From the NCBI GenBank assembly GCA_963701385.1, contig CAVOZW010000018.1, positions 1 to 64,000 on the forward strand: 64,000 bases of DNA, given 5' to 3'. The DNA is from B30-G6 sp963701385. Lineage in GTDB: Bacteria > Desulfobacterota > Desulfobacteria > Desulfobacterales > B30-G6. The stretch's first letter is position 1, and the number at the start of each line of letters is the position of its first letter. Made by a program: the position numbers and the translations under genes. The notes beneath the pieces were generated by a model. That model did no database searches and was not told the origin of the DNA. It worked only from the letters and a program-made list of their open reading frames with translations. Shown here piece by piece: positions 15,377 to 24,306 of the stretch.

Positions 15377-17506
15377 TTAAGTTGGCTTGGATTGCATGCC
15401 GATGAGGTCGATCAGGGTTTCCTGGGCAGGTCTTGGTTTTTGTCCCTTTTTGGGCCGCCGGCGCTTATAGCTACCGTCGGGAAGCATATCCCAGGCAGAG
15501 TGGTTGTCATTCTGATAAATCTTGAGCGTTTTCTCCAACGTTTTCTTGATCCTGTTGTCGCTGACGGGCATGACGGACTCCATGCGGCGATCAAGGTTTC
15601 GTTGCATCCAATCTGCCGAGCCGATAAAATATTCTGGATCGCCGGCATTATCAAAGCAATATATTCTGCTGTGCTCCAAAAACCGCCCCAGTGTACAGAC
15701 GACCTGAATATTCTCGGACAGTCCGGGAACACCAGCTCGCAGACAGCACAACCCCCTGATGTTCAAACGTATCGGAACACCTGCCTGACCGGCACGATAG
15801 AGTTCCTGGATGATTCGGGCATCCTGAAGCTGATTCATCTTCACGATGATGCCGCATGAAAGGCCCTTTTGTTTGTTTTCGACCTCACGTCGAATTAGAG
15901 CGGTTATTTTATCTCGAAGATTGTGGGGTGCAACCAGCAACTTATTATAATGCAGCGGGTGATTGGCACTTGTCAACTCGTTGAACAGCGCGGCGACATC
16001 GGCACCAAGTTCCGGATCACAACTCAAAATTCCGAGATCTTCATAGATTCGTGCCGTGCCTGTGTGATAATTCCCCGTTCCAACATGGACGTAACGTCGA
16101 ATGCCCTTCTCTTCCTCCCGGACGACAAGCGCCAATTTCACGTGTGTCTTCAAGCGTTCCACACCATAAGCCACATGCACACCTGCTTGCTCCAAATATT
16201 GCCCCCACTCTATGTTGGGCGCCTCATCGAACCGGGCCGTGATCTCTACCAGTACGGCAACTTGCTTGTTTTTCAGCGTCGCCATTTGAAGTGCCTGAAT
16301 AATAGGCGAATCACTGCTGGTTCTGTAGATGGTGAGCTTGATGGCCAGCACCTTTGGATCCACCGCTGCACACTGGAGAAAGTTGAGTACGGACGTATCA
16401 AAACTGTGGTAGGGGTGGTGGAGCAGAATATCTGCTCTGCGGATTTCGGCAAACATCTGATCCGGGTCGCTGACATTGATTCCTGAAAGACGGGGATGTG
16501 TCACAGGGGCGTGCGGCCGATCACACAGATCCGGATAGTTCTTCATGGGAAATGACATCAAGTCCGCCAGAGCCAGAAGTCCTTTAACACTTTCGACATC
16601 GTCTTTATCGGCTTCGAGTTGTTCGGCTAACCAGTTCCGTAAGTCTTTTGGCATGTCGGCGCTTACCTCCAGCCGTACCACACCGGCAAATTTGCGTGCC
16701 TTTAATTCGTTGGTCACCATGCTGATAAAATACCCGGGGGGAGTATTTACATCGAGTTGGCCAAGATTGGCTTGTTCCCAGGGGTCATCTTTGGCTACGC
16801 GTGCAACACGGAAAAAATAGCAGGCGATGTTAACTGCCTTTGGAAAGAGCTGTTGCAGGTTGGCTGCGATCACCTGTTCCAGCGGAACAAATCCACCCTT
16901 ACCGGATAATGGGACCCAGCGGGGACGATTGGCCGGAACTTTGATTCGCACGAAACGATTACGCTTTTTGCTTTTTTCTGTGATCTTGACGGCCAGGTTC
17001 AAACCTAAATTACTAATAAACGGAAACGGGTGGGAGACATCCACGGCCAAGGGCGTTAGAATCGGCTGCACCGATTCTTGAAAATAGGCCAGCATTTCCT
17101 TGCATTGTTTTTTATTCAATGTTTTGTAGTCAAAAATAGGAATACCGGCCTCTGCCATCGCAGGCCTAAGTTTTTTTTCAACCAGCTTGGATACCAGCAC
17201 TGCCTGAGCCTTTAATTCCGTTCGGCAAGCCTTCAGCTGTTCTTCAGGGGTGAGGCCATCTCGTGATGGTTTTACTTTGCTTTTTTGGATTTTCCTTTTT
17301 AGTCCGCCCATACGCTTCATCGCGAACTCATCGTATAACATGCCCATGATGCCCGCAAATTTCAAGCGTTCGAGCAAAGGCAACTCTGGGTCTTTTGCCA
17401 TTGCAAGCACCCTGCGTGCAAAACCAAGCCAACTCAATTCCCGGTTGATATAGGCTTCCGGGGAATCGATCTCTATCGTTTTGGATGCTTTGTTGGAAGA
17501 TTTCAT
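15377..17506 (-). CDS. ppk1: Polyphosphate kinase 1
   Basis: The 709-aa protein is full length for PPK1. It begins in family style (INRELSWLGFARRVL), then has LTPLAVDVSHPFPFISNLGLN, the catalytic HxK of the first phospholipase-D-like half in KTHVKLAL, HVGTGNYHTGTARIYED, and the second catalytic His in EHSRIYCF. PPK1 makes long-chain polyphosphate from ATP at the membrane. It is probably the first gene of the minus-strand run PPK1-CHAD-ParA-ribbon-SixA, with short gaps between the genes. Confidence 0.95.
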   Translation of the reverse strand: MKSSNKASKTIEIDSPEAYINRELSWLGFARRVLAMAKDPELPLLERLKFAGIMGMLYDEFAMKRMGGLKRKIQKSKVKPSRDGLTPEEQLKACRTELKAQAVLVSKLVEKKLRPAMAEAGIPIFDYKTLNKKQCKEMLAYFQESVQPILTPLAVDVSHPFPFISNLGLNLAVKITEKSKKRNRFVRIKVPANRPRWVPLSGKGGFVPLEQVIAANLQQLFPKAVNIACYFFRVARVAKDDPWEQANLGQLDVNTPPGYFISMVTNELKARKFAGVVRLEVSADMPKDLRNWLAEQLEADKDDVESVKGLLALADLMSFPMKNYPDLCDRPHAPVTHPRLSGINVSDPDQMFAEIRRADILLHHPYHSFDTSVLNFLQCAAVDPKVLAIKLTIYRTSSDSPIIQALQMATLKNKQVAVLVEITARFDEAPNIEWGQYLEQAGVHVAYGVERLKTHVKLALVVREEEKGIRRYVHVGTGNYHTGTARIYEDLGILSCDPELGADVAALFNELTSANHPLHYNKLLVAPHNLRDKITALIRREVENKQKGLSCGIIVKMNQLQDARIIQELYRAGQAGVPIRLNIRGLCCLRAGVPGLSENIQVVCTLGRFLEHSRIYCFDNAGDPEYFIGSADWMQRNLDRRMESVMPVSDNRIKKTLEKTLKIYQNDNHSAWDMLPDGSYKRRRPKKGQKPRPAQETLIDLIGMQSKPT

Positions 17507-17665
17507 TTGTTAAATTGATTATAATCCTGTTTGTCTAAAAAAATGGGTTCAGATCTGCGCCCCCGGTTCATAACATGATACCATGCACCCGGATACGCTA
17601 TTCTAAGTGGACGTGACATTGTTGTTCTGTATCATTGCATGGAACAAAGGTCAAATGTAGACCAC

Positions 17666-18550
17666 TTACGACGACGGATCCACGTGGACGATGGCCCGGC
17701 CAACATCATCGATGTCGTTCACCAGGCACATTTCCACGGCTTTGGCGATGCGGTGTCCTTCTTGGACCGTCAGCCGTGCGTCGACGACGATATGAATTTC
17801 AATCTGGTGCAGACCGCCGGAAGTCCGAACCCTGAGGTCGTGAACTTCCATCACCCCTCCCGTGCTCAGGGCACAGTCTCGAATGTTGGTCATGGTCTCT
17901 GGGTTCGGGGCGGTATCGCTTAACTCCCGGAAGGTGTTACCCATGATGTCCAGACCGACCTTGAGGATGAAGAAAGAGACCAGCAAGGCAGCATAGGCAT
18001 CGAATATGTGCCAGGAAGGCTTGATCTGGGCCAACGTTACCCCTATCAAGACGGCCACCGAGGAAAGGGCATCTGAGCGATGATGCCAGGCGTTGGCCAC
18101 AACGAGTTGGCTCTTCATGCGACGCCCTGTCAGCACGGTGTATTGATATAGCACTTCCTTGAATATGATAGAGATTCCCGCCCCGATAATGGCCAACCAA
18201 TTGGGCTGGGATGCATGTTGCCAATAGATATCTTTGGCGGCCTGAAAGCCCAGATATAAGGCTGTGGCAACAAGCGACAGCCCCACGATAGCCGTGAACA
18301 AGGTTTCGATACGGCCGTGACCGAATGGGTGTCTTTCATCAGGAGGCCGCCGGCCGCGCCAGATTCCGATCAGTACCACCACATCGGTGAAGAGATCGGA
18401 AATCGAGTGCACGGCGTCGGCAATCAAAGCGTTGCTTTTCCCGTAAATGCCGGCCAGCAGCTTGAACCCTATCAAAGCAAGGTTAACCAATGCCCCGATC
18501 AGTGTGACATTCCGTCCGGCTTTATCTGATGATGATATACTGTTTTCCAT
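17666..18550 (-). CDS. Cation diffusion facilitator (CDF) metal exporter
   Basis: The 294-aa protein has six membrane segments in the first about 200 residues and a cytoplasmic ferredoxin-like tail. The metal site is seen in ADAVHSISDL (H-x3-D) and AWHHRSDALSS (H-x3-D), giving the HD-HD pattern common to Zn, Fe or Mn exporters (FieF/MamB-like). The tail keeps VHDLRVRTSGG and HIVVD, typical of the CDF dimerisation domain. It is monocistronic. Metals bind polyphosphate, so the position next to ppk1 may not be random, but this is inference. Confidence 0.9.
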   Translation of the reverse strand: MENSISSSDKAGRNVTLIGALVNLALIGFKLLAGIYGKSNALIADAVHSISDLFTDVVVLIGIWRGRRPPDERHPFGHGRIETLFTAIVGLSLVATALYLGFQAAKDIYWQHASQPNWLAIIGAGISIIFKEVLYQYTVLTGRRMKSQLVVANAWHHRSDALSSVAVLIGVTLAQIKPSWHIFDAYAALLVSFFILKVGLDIMGNTFRELSDTAPNPETMTNIRDCALSTGGVMEVHDLRVRTSGGLHQIEIHIVVDARLTVQEGHRIAKAVEMCLVNDIDDVGRAIVHVDPSS

Positions 18551-18663
18551 GCTTGATAGCTATCATAGCTACTGAAATTTTACACCCAAAAATATGATGG
18601 CTGGTTTATCGGCCACCGTCTATCGATCTTGAAGCGCTCAGTCGTTTGTGCTAATGAAGGCGC

Positions 18664-19695
18664 ATGTCGGAATTCGATTTTTTATTAAACATTACCCTTT
18701 TCCAGAAAAGCATGACGGCCCAGAAAGAGGTCATCCATCTTTTCTGGAGAAAGGCGCAACCCCTTTTGGAAGGTTCTGGCATCCATCTGAAGCCGCTCCC
18801 AACATCATGGACATCCTTGCGGCATAACTACTTTTCCGTTCTTTTCATCGCCATTTTCTTTGTCCTTGAAATTCCCCTCCAGCGTCTGATGCTCTTCTCC
18901 GGCCTGAACCACTGCCTCAGGTCGTGGGTGACTGCCTGTGACAATCTGCTGGATAATGAACTCAAGGAAATCATCGTTACCGATTTGCCCGAAAATGCCC
19001 ATACGTTCAAATCGGTCCACACACTGCTCCTGACGGACCGAATCTTTTTTTCGTTCCTGCTGGAAGCCGTCGAAGCGGGAACAATCTCCCGTGATGAAAT
19101 GGTGCGCCTTTTGAATATCTCCCTGACAGCCATCTCGGCCAGTGGGCGCGAGGAAGCGGAAGAAGAAGGCGGTGTCGAAGACGCCCCGTCGCCGGAGCAT
19201 ATACTACATCGCGTGCACGTCGCCAAAACCGGTCAGCTATTTGCCTCTCCCTTATCAGCACCCCTGGCACTGGGCGATATCGATCTGAAAAATCCAACGG
19301 TATCGCAGATGAAAGAGGGTTTGCTTGCCTTTGGTCTGGGCTGTCAGATTCTGGACGACATCAGTGATCTTGGTACGGATCTGCATGATCGGAAATACAA
19401 CTACCTGGCATCCCTGATACAGCATGGCAGCGTGAAGCATGAAAAAGAGCTGCTGGTCACATTTCGATCCGGCACTCCCGGAAAGGACAGCCGGCAACTG
19501 ACCGGACTTTATCAGCAATTTCCCGAAGCCTCTCAAAAAGCATTCACAGAAGCAACCAGGCAATTACGTAGAGCCCTGACACTGTTGTCCGAGGCCGGTC
19601 TTCCCCTATCACCCCTGAACAGGGAGATGTTTATTAAAATTCTTGTAAAGCTATTCCACCATCCCAACCGATTGCTGAACCTGAGGGACCGCTAA
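18664..19695 (+). CDS. Isoprenoid-synthase-like (polyprenyl synthetase fold) protein
   Basis: The 343-aa protein is mostly helical. It has a first Asp-rich motif DNLLDNE near residue 98 and a second, QILDDISDLGTD, near 235, positioned as the two DDxxD Mg-diphosphate sites of class I prenyl synthases. The first motif is altered (DN instead of DD) and the rest is far from FPP/GGPP synthases. A hydrophobic stretch (LFIAIFFVLEIPL) precedes the first motif. It may be a prenyltransferase or terpene-synthase relative. Its TAA overlaps the ATG of the ABC permease, so it is translationally coupled to a transporter. Confidence 0.65.
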   Translation: MSEFDFLLNITLFQKSMTAQKEVIHLFWRKAQPLLEGSGIHLKPLPTSWTSLRHNYFSVLFIAIFFVLEIPLQRLMLFSGLNHCLRSWVTACDNLLDNELKEIIVTDLPENAHTFKSVHTLLLTDRIFFSFLLEAVEAGTISRDEMVRLLNISLTAISASGREEAEEEGGVEDAPSPEHILHRVHVAKTGQLFASPLSAPLALGDIDLKNPTVSQMKEGLLAFGLGCQILDDISDLGTDLHDRKYNYLASLIQHGSVKHEKELLVTFRSGTPGKDSRQLTGLYQQFPEASQKAFTEATRQLRRALTLLSEAGLPLSPLNREMFIKILVKLFHHPNRLLNLRDR

Positions 19696-20891
19696 TGGTC
19701 TGGCGGTCCATTAAAATATGGGTTTTCATGGCCTTTCGCTTCACTCTGCGTCATAAAAGAAAGACCATCTCCACGGCTAGTTTTATCATTCTGGGAACGG
19801 CCGTGCTGGTCTTTCTACACGGATTGACGGTCGGTATCAACGACACCATGGTTATCAACAGCACCCGCCTGCACTACGGCGATGCCTTTGTTGCGTTTCC
19901 CGCTGCCTATGACCAGCCTGAAACATATGCAAAAAATATAGCCCATGAGCCACATGTGCAGGAGGTTCTCTTTCGGTACCAGTTCTCATCGCTGGTCTCC
20001 AGCGGGATCTATCAGACGCCCGTTGTTTTTTACGCGGTTCATCCAGAAGCTGAATCATCGGCAACCGCCATCGCCAAAAAGATCCTTCACGGCACCTACC
20101 CAACAGCACAAGAGCGAGGACTCCTCCTGGGAATTAAAACAGCCCAATACCTTCAGGTAAATGTGGGGGACAGCCTTTCCATCCAGGAAGGCTCGGGCGT
20201 CTTGCTGGGGAAGTTCAGGGTCAGCGGTATCTACCAAACCGAGATTCCGCATTTCGACAACACCATCGGTTATATGCCCATTCAAGCACTGGATACCGCC
20301 ATTCAAAAAAAAAACAGGGCTGAACTGGCCGTTTTTATCGATCGCGCAGAAAATCTTGACCAAACAATTCAACGGATATCCCGGATACTCCCGGATGACA
20401 TCAACATACAGAGCTGGAAGGCCTTGATGCCCGACCTGCTTCAGTTGATCGAAATGAATGAAATTGCCATGCAGATCATCATGCTCTTCGTATTCGTTCT
20501 GGTGGGGTTCGGCATCAGCAATAGTTTCGTCTTGACGATCGTGGAGCGTTTCAGGGAATTCGGCATCCTGAAGGCCATGGGGGTGACCCCCAAAGAGCTG
20601 ATCGGTCTCATTTTTCTTGAAAGCTTCATGGTCTGTTTTGCAGCGACCCTTATGGGGCTGGGGCTCGGCTGGCTGACCACCCAGGTATTTGCGGTAATAG
20701 GCATCGACTTCAGTGGCCTGACATCTCACAATCGCTATTTTCTTGTCAGCGGGCTGGTGCGACCGAGAACAACCATGGCAAGTCTCTACTGGCCCGGCCT
20801 TTTGTCCATGATCGTGTCGGTCATCTCATCCTATTTACCCACCCGCATCGCGGCACAAAAAGCCGCCAGTGAAACGCTCAGGTATACCTAA
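19695..20891 (+). CDS. ABC transporter permease, LolC/E-MacB (FtsX) type
   Basis: The 398-aa protein has the FtsX plan: one N-terminal membrane segment (FIILGTAVLVFLHGL), a large periplasmic domain (about 45-255), then three segments (IIMLFVFVLVGFGISNSF; FMVCFAATLMGLGLGWL; LSMIVSVISSYL). The ERFREFGILKAMGV coupling helix before segment 3 is characteristic. Such systems extract lipoproteins or lipids from the inner membrane, or power mechanotransmission. It overlaps the upstream gene and the downstream ATPase by 1 base each. Confidence 0.88.
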   Translation: MVWRSIKIWVFMAFRFTLRHKRKTISTASFIILGTAVLVFLHGLTVGINDTMVINSTRLHYGDAFVAFPAAYDQPETYAKNIAHEPHVQEVLFRYQFSSLVSSGIYQTPVVFYAVHPEAESSATAIAKKILHGTYPTAQERGLLLGIKTAQYLQVNVGDSLSIQEGSGVLLGKFRVSGIYQTEIPHFDNTIGYMPIQALDTAIQKKNRAELAVFIDRAENLDQTIQRISRILPDDINIQSWKALMPDLLQLIEMNEIAMQIIMLFVFVLVGFGISNSFVLTIVERFREFGILKAMGVTPKELIGLIFLESFMVCFAATLMGLGLGWLTTQVFAVIGIDFSGLTSHNRYFLVSGLVRPRTTMASLYWPGLLSMIVSVISSYLPTRIAAQKAASETLRYT

Positions 20892-21568
20892 TGGAAACCG
20901 ACAACATCACACTCAAGGACGTGACAAAAATATTTACCATCGGCCAAACACAGGTGACCGCCATCTCAAGCGTGTCCATATCGATTCCCCGGGGATCTTT
21001 CCGGGTCATCGCCGGCACCTCGGGGTCTGGTAAAACAACCCTGCTGAACCTCATTGGCGGCCTGGAACGCCCCACCTCCGGCAACATTTTCATGGGGCAA
21101 CAGGATCTGACAGAAATGAACGAGCAGGCGCTGGCCATTTTCCGGCGGCATCAGGTGGGCTTTATTTTCCAGGGAAACAACCTTATTTCCACATTAACCG
21201 CCTTTGAAAATATTGAAATTCCCCTCATACTGACCCAGGCTCAAGACCGCAAAACCAAGGTAGAAGCTATTTTAAGAGACGTGGGGCTTCTGCATAAACA
21301 GGGGATGTTCCCCCACACGCTTTCGGTTGGCGAACAGCAGCGTATCGCCATTGCCCGTGCGGTGGTTCACGAACCCGAAATCATCCTGGCAGATGAACCC
21401 ACGGCTAATATCGATTCCAAGGCCGGGGAAGATATTTTCTTGCTCCTGCAAACCTTGAATCAAAAATTGAAACGGACCATTCTTTTCTCGACCCATGATC
21501 CGAAAATCATCGGAAAAAATGAAAAGGTTATCTGGCTGAAGGATGGACGGTTAGAGCGTTTGTCATAA
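20891..21568 (+). CDS. ABC transporter ATP-binding protein, LolD/MacB type
   Basis: The 225-aa ATPase has Walker A GTSGSGKTT near 44-52, Q-loop FIFQGNNL, a signature LSVGEQQR near 142 (usually LSGGQQQR), Walker B IILADEPTA and switch His in STHD. It pairs with the FtsX-type permease just upstream. The altered signature (SVGEQ) still keeps the key Ser and Gly-like step and occurs in some LolD relatives. One transporter is presumably formed as a dimer of each subunit. Confidence 0.9.
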   Translation: METDNITLKDVTKIFTIGQTQVTAISSVSISIPRGSFRVIAGTSGSGKTTLLNLIGGLERPTSGNIFMGQQDLTEMNEQALAIFRRHQVGFIFQGNNLISTLTAFENIEIPLILTQAQDRKTKVEAILRDVGLLHKQGMFPHTLSVGEQQRIAIARAVVHEPEIILADEPTANIDSKAGEDIFLLLQTLNQKLKRTILFSTHDPKIIGKNEKVIWLKDGRLERLS

Positions 21569-21892
21569 TAACGTTCCGATAGCGGCAGGTTTTTGAGTCT
21601 GCAAGGGATTATAAATGACATCTAATATGGCATAAGCGCTTAGCAGCTCTCCGGAACCCCAGCATTCGAGCATTCCAGCAATTTTTGCCAAACCATCGCT
21701 TGACAAAATGCATATTTTACCGTTTGTTGGCGCTGAACGAATGGGTATGTCTATAACGATCACCTGCTCAGACTGTCACAGACAACGAGGGATTGACTTG
21801 TTTCGACAGTACCATGAAAAATTTTCAGTTGGCACCTGGGACACAACACGATGAGCCATCAATAATATAATAAACGCCCGTAAGGATTCAAC
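21569..21892 (+). other. Intergenic stretch, no gene seen
   Basis: No reading frame with coding character is evident. A TTGACA occurs near 21700 but without a good -10 at normal spacing, so I do not call a promoter. The next gene is preceded by only a weak AAGGAT site. Confidence 0.45.
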
Positions 21893-22546
21893 ATGACCGT
21901 TAGAAAAAGACTTTGCTCGATCTGCCTGGTGACCCTCTTATTTTTTCCGGCCGCGGCCACAGCCGACTGGCATATCCAGATATTTACCGGCTCTTCTTAC
22001 AGCTTCCCGTCTGCACTGAAAATCGAGCAGGATGACGAGAAAGATATCGATATCACGGCCGAATACGAAACCCGTGCCTGGGCGACGCAGGCTCCCTATT
22101 ACGCACTGCGAATCGGAAAATGGATTGATGACCATGCCTGGGAGTTTGAATCCCTGCATCAAAAACTATATCTTAGCAACAAACCGGACGAGGTCCAGAA
22201 ATTTTCCATTTCCCACGGCTACAACATCAACATGCTCAACTACGCGCTCTCAAAATATGGTTTTATCTATCGCATGGGGGGCGGATTCGTGATGACACAT
22301 CCAGAGACCATGGTCCGGGGAAAACGATTGGAAGATGACGGGGGTCTGAACGGTTTTTACATCAGTGGCGCCGGCGGTCAGCTTGCCATCGAAAAACGGT
22401 ATGCCATCACGGAAAAGCTCTCGTTTTCCCTGGAACTGAAAATGACGGCCGCCTACGCGGAAGTACCCATCGCAGACGGGACCGCCAGCGTGCCCAACTA
22501 TGCCGTCCACGGTCTCTTCGGTATCGGCTATGATTTCTGGCCCTAA
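21893..22546 (+). CDS. Exported outer-membrane beta-barrel-like protein
   Basis: The 217-aa protein has a signal peptide (MTVRKRLCSICLVTLLFFPAAATA) followed by alternating aromatic/hydrophobic strands (YYALRIGKWI, YGFIYRMGGGFVM, GLFGIGYDFW) and a near-C-terminal aromatic pair, as in small OM barrels. No Cys lipobox is present. It lies downstream of the prenyl-synthase/ABC operon on the same strand with a 324-base gap, so a functional link is possible but unproven. Confidence 0.65.
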   Translation: MTVRKRLCSICLVTLLFFPAAATADWHIQIFTGSSYSFPSALKIEQDDEKDIDITAEYETRAWATQAPYYALRIGKWIDDHAWEFESLHQKLYLSNKPDEVQKFSISHGYNINMLNYALSKYGFIYRMGGGFVMTHPETMVRGKRLEDDGGLNGFYISGAGGQLAIEKRYAITEKLSFSLELKMTAAYAEVPIADGTASVPNYAVHGLFGIGYDFWP

Positions 22547-22565
22547 AATCGTTGTCGGATGGCAG

Positions 22566-23984
22566 TTATAATTCTTCGAGCAGCCTCTCGTGAATGTTGT
22601 CGAACCCGCCGTTTGACATCACCAGGATGACATCACCTGACCTGGCCTCTTCAACCAGAAAATCAACAATCCCTTGCGTATTTTCGAAGTAGACCGCATT
22701 CAAACCCCGCTTGTTGAGATCCGCCACGAGCCGTTCCGATGAAAAGCGTTCGTGAGAAGGAATTTTTTCCAACAATGCGGGTTTGCGGATACAAATTAGA
22801 TCTGCGCCGTCAAAGGCTTCCGTATAAACGTTTTGAAAAATATTGCGCATGCTGGTATTGGTACGCGGTTCGAACACAGCCAGTAGACGACTGTCACCGT
22901 AGTACCCTTTAATGGCCTGAATGGTTTTTTTGACGGCCGTGGGGTGGTGGGCAAAATCGTCAATGACGACGATCCCATTTTTGGTCCCCCGGACCTCCTG
23001 GCGCCGCTTCACGCCCTTGAAGCTTTTGAGGGCTTCTCGAATGGCCTGCTTGGGTATGTTGAGCCGATCTGCCACGGCAATAGCAGCCAGGGTATTGAAC
23101 AGGTTGTGGTCACCCGGCATGGGTGTATGAAAGCGCCCATAAAAATCGTGCGAGCGCGTAACATCGAAAATCGTCCAGGGCGGGGCGATCCGAACGGGTT
23201 TGATAGCCCATTCGCCCCCTTCGCTTCCGTAGCGCTGAAGGTTGCAGGGCACCGCCCGGATCACCTCGTCCACATGGCTATCGTTCTGAAAGGCAATCAG
23301 GGTCGCATCGTTTCGCAGACCGGAAACAAAGGTCGAAAACGCTTTCTTGATATGATCCAGATCCCTGAAAATATCGGCATGATCGAACTCCACGCTGGTG
23401 AGAACCGCGATGCTAGGATCATAGTGCATGAACTTGGGTCCTTTGTCAAAATAGGCCGTGTCGTACTCATCCCCTTCTACCACCAGGTATTCGCCGTCAC
23501 CCAAAAAATAGTTGCTGTTAAAATTTGCCAGGATACCGCCGATAACAAAAGAGACCCCCATACCAGCCGCGTGAAGCAGCCAGGCGATCAGGGAAGACGT
23601 GGTTGTTTTGCCATGGGTTCCGGTAACGAGGATGGTCTGTTTCCCTTTTCCTGCAAAGGCGTTGACGGCCTGGGGCATGGAACAAAAGGGGAGCTTCCTG
23701 CGGCACATCTCCAACACCTCTGGATTGTCCTTTGATACCGCGTTTCCCACCACCACCAGATCAGGCCCATAAACGAGGTTTTGGGGTTGGAACCCTTGTG
23801 ACAGGGAAATCCCCTTTTCCTTGAGAAAGGTGCTCATGGGCGGGTAGACATGTTGATCCGAGCCGGTCACCGCATAGCCCAAATCTTTGAGCATACAGGC
23901 CAGCGCCCCCATACCCGTGCCGCAGACCGCAATCAGGTGAATGCGCTGGACGTGTTCGGGAATTTTATTTTTATCCAAGTCCAT
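22566..23984 (-). CDS. mpl: UDP-N-acetylmuramate:tripeptide ligase
   Basis: The 472-aa Mur-ligase has an N-terminal Rossmann motif (AVCGTGMGALACML), the ATP loop GTHGKTTTSS near 120, EGDEYDTAYFDKGPKF and DDFAHHPTAVKKT. The EGDEYD/DKGPKF signatures distinguish Mpl from MurC. Mpl ligates recycled L-Ala-gamma-D-Glu-mesoDAP to UDP-MurNAc in peptidoglycan recycling, in the cytoplasm. The start ATG at 23984 has GAGGAG upstream; that leader belongs to the dispersed repeat at 23981-24080. Confidence 0.93.
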   Translation of the reverse strand: MDLDKNKIPEHVQRIHLIAVCGTGMGALACMLKDLGYAVTGSDQHVYPPMSTFLKEKGISLSQGFQPQNLVYGPDLVVVGNAVSKDNPEVLEMCRRKLPFCSMPQAVNAFAGKGKQTILVTGTHGKTTTSSLIAWLLHAAGMGVSFVIGGILANFNSNYFLGDGEYLVVEGDEYDTAYFDKGPKFMHYDPSIAVLTSVEFDHADIFRDLDHIKKAFSTFVSGLRNDATLIAFQNDSHVDEVIRAVPCNLQRYGSEGGEWAIKPVRIAPPWTIFDVTRSHDFYGRFHTPMPGDHNLFNTLAAIAVADRLNIPKQAIREALKSFKGVKRRQEVRGTKNGIVVIDDFAHHPTAVKKTIQAIKGYYGDSRLLAVFEPRTNTSMRNIFQNVYTEAFDGADLICIRKPALLEKIPSHERFSSERLVADLNKRGLNAVYFENTQGIVDFLVEEARSGDVILVMSNGGFDNIHERLLEEL

Positions 23985-24080
23985 GATTTAACTCCTCAAA
24001 ATAGCACGCTATTACTCCGAGCTAAATCTGTCATCCGTTTTGATCTCACGCAAAAATCTTCATTTGTGGACGGACACTAG
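23981..24080 (-). repeat. Dispersed ~100-bp repeat, copy 2
   Basis: On the minus strand it reads CTAGTGTCCGTCCACAAATG ... AATAGCGTGCTATTTTGAG ... AAATCATGG, matching copy 1 at 9881-9980. It covers the whole leader of mpl up to its ATG. AATAGC-AC-GCTATT is a perfect inverted repeat. Confidence 0.7.
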
Positions 24081-24131
24081 TTAATAATTCATTTCGCGTT
24101 CGCTGAATCCCGAAAGTTGAACCGCAACAGC

Positions 24132-24234
24132 GAGCGCATTCCCCGTAGCTTGCTGCGGGGTTAGCGAGCGAATCTAAATTAGACAGAATTCCTTACGGTC
24201 GAAGATTCCTCGTAGCTTGCTGCGAGGTTCTTCA
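24132..24234 (+). repeat. REP/BIME-like hairpin repeat, copy 1
   Basis: GAGCGCATTCCCCG...CTGCGGGG and GAAGATTCCTCG...CTGCGAGGTTCTTCA form two hairpins separated by about 40 bases. The same elements recur, closer together, at 51415-51480. Confidence 0.65.
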
Positions 24235-24306
24235 ATTAATACCCATCCACAAATGGTCTTTTTCCGCGATATCGGCGTTGGAAGTCAAGATCAAAAAAGG
24301 CTCAGT

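Noticed and set aside
22944..23735. 263-codon plus-strand frame
   Set aside because: It lies wholly within mpl on the opposite strand and shows no family motif.
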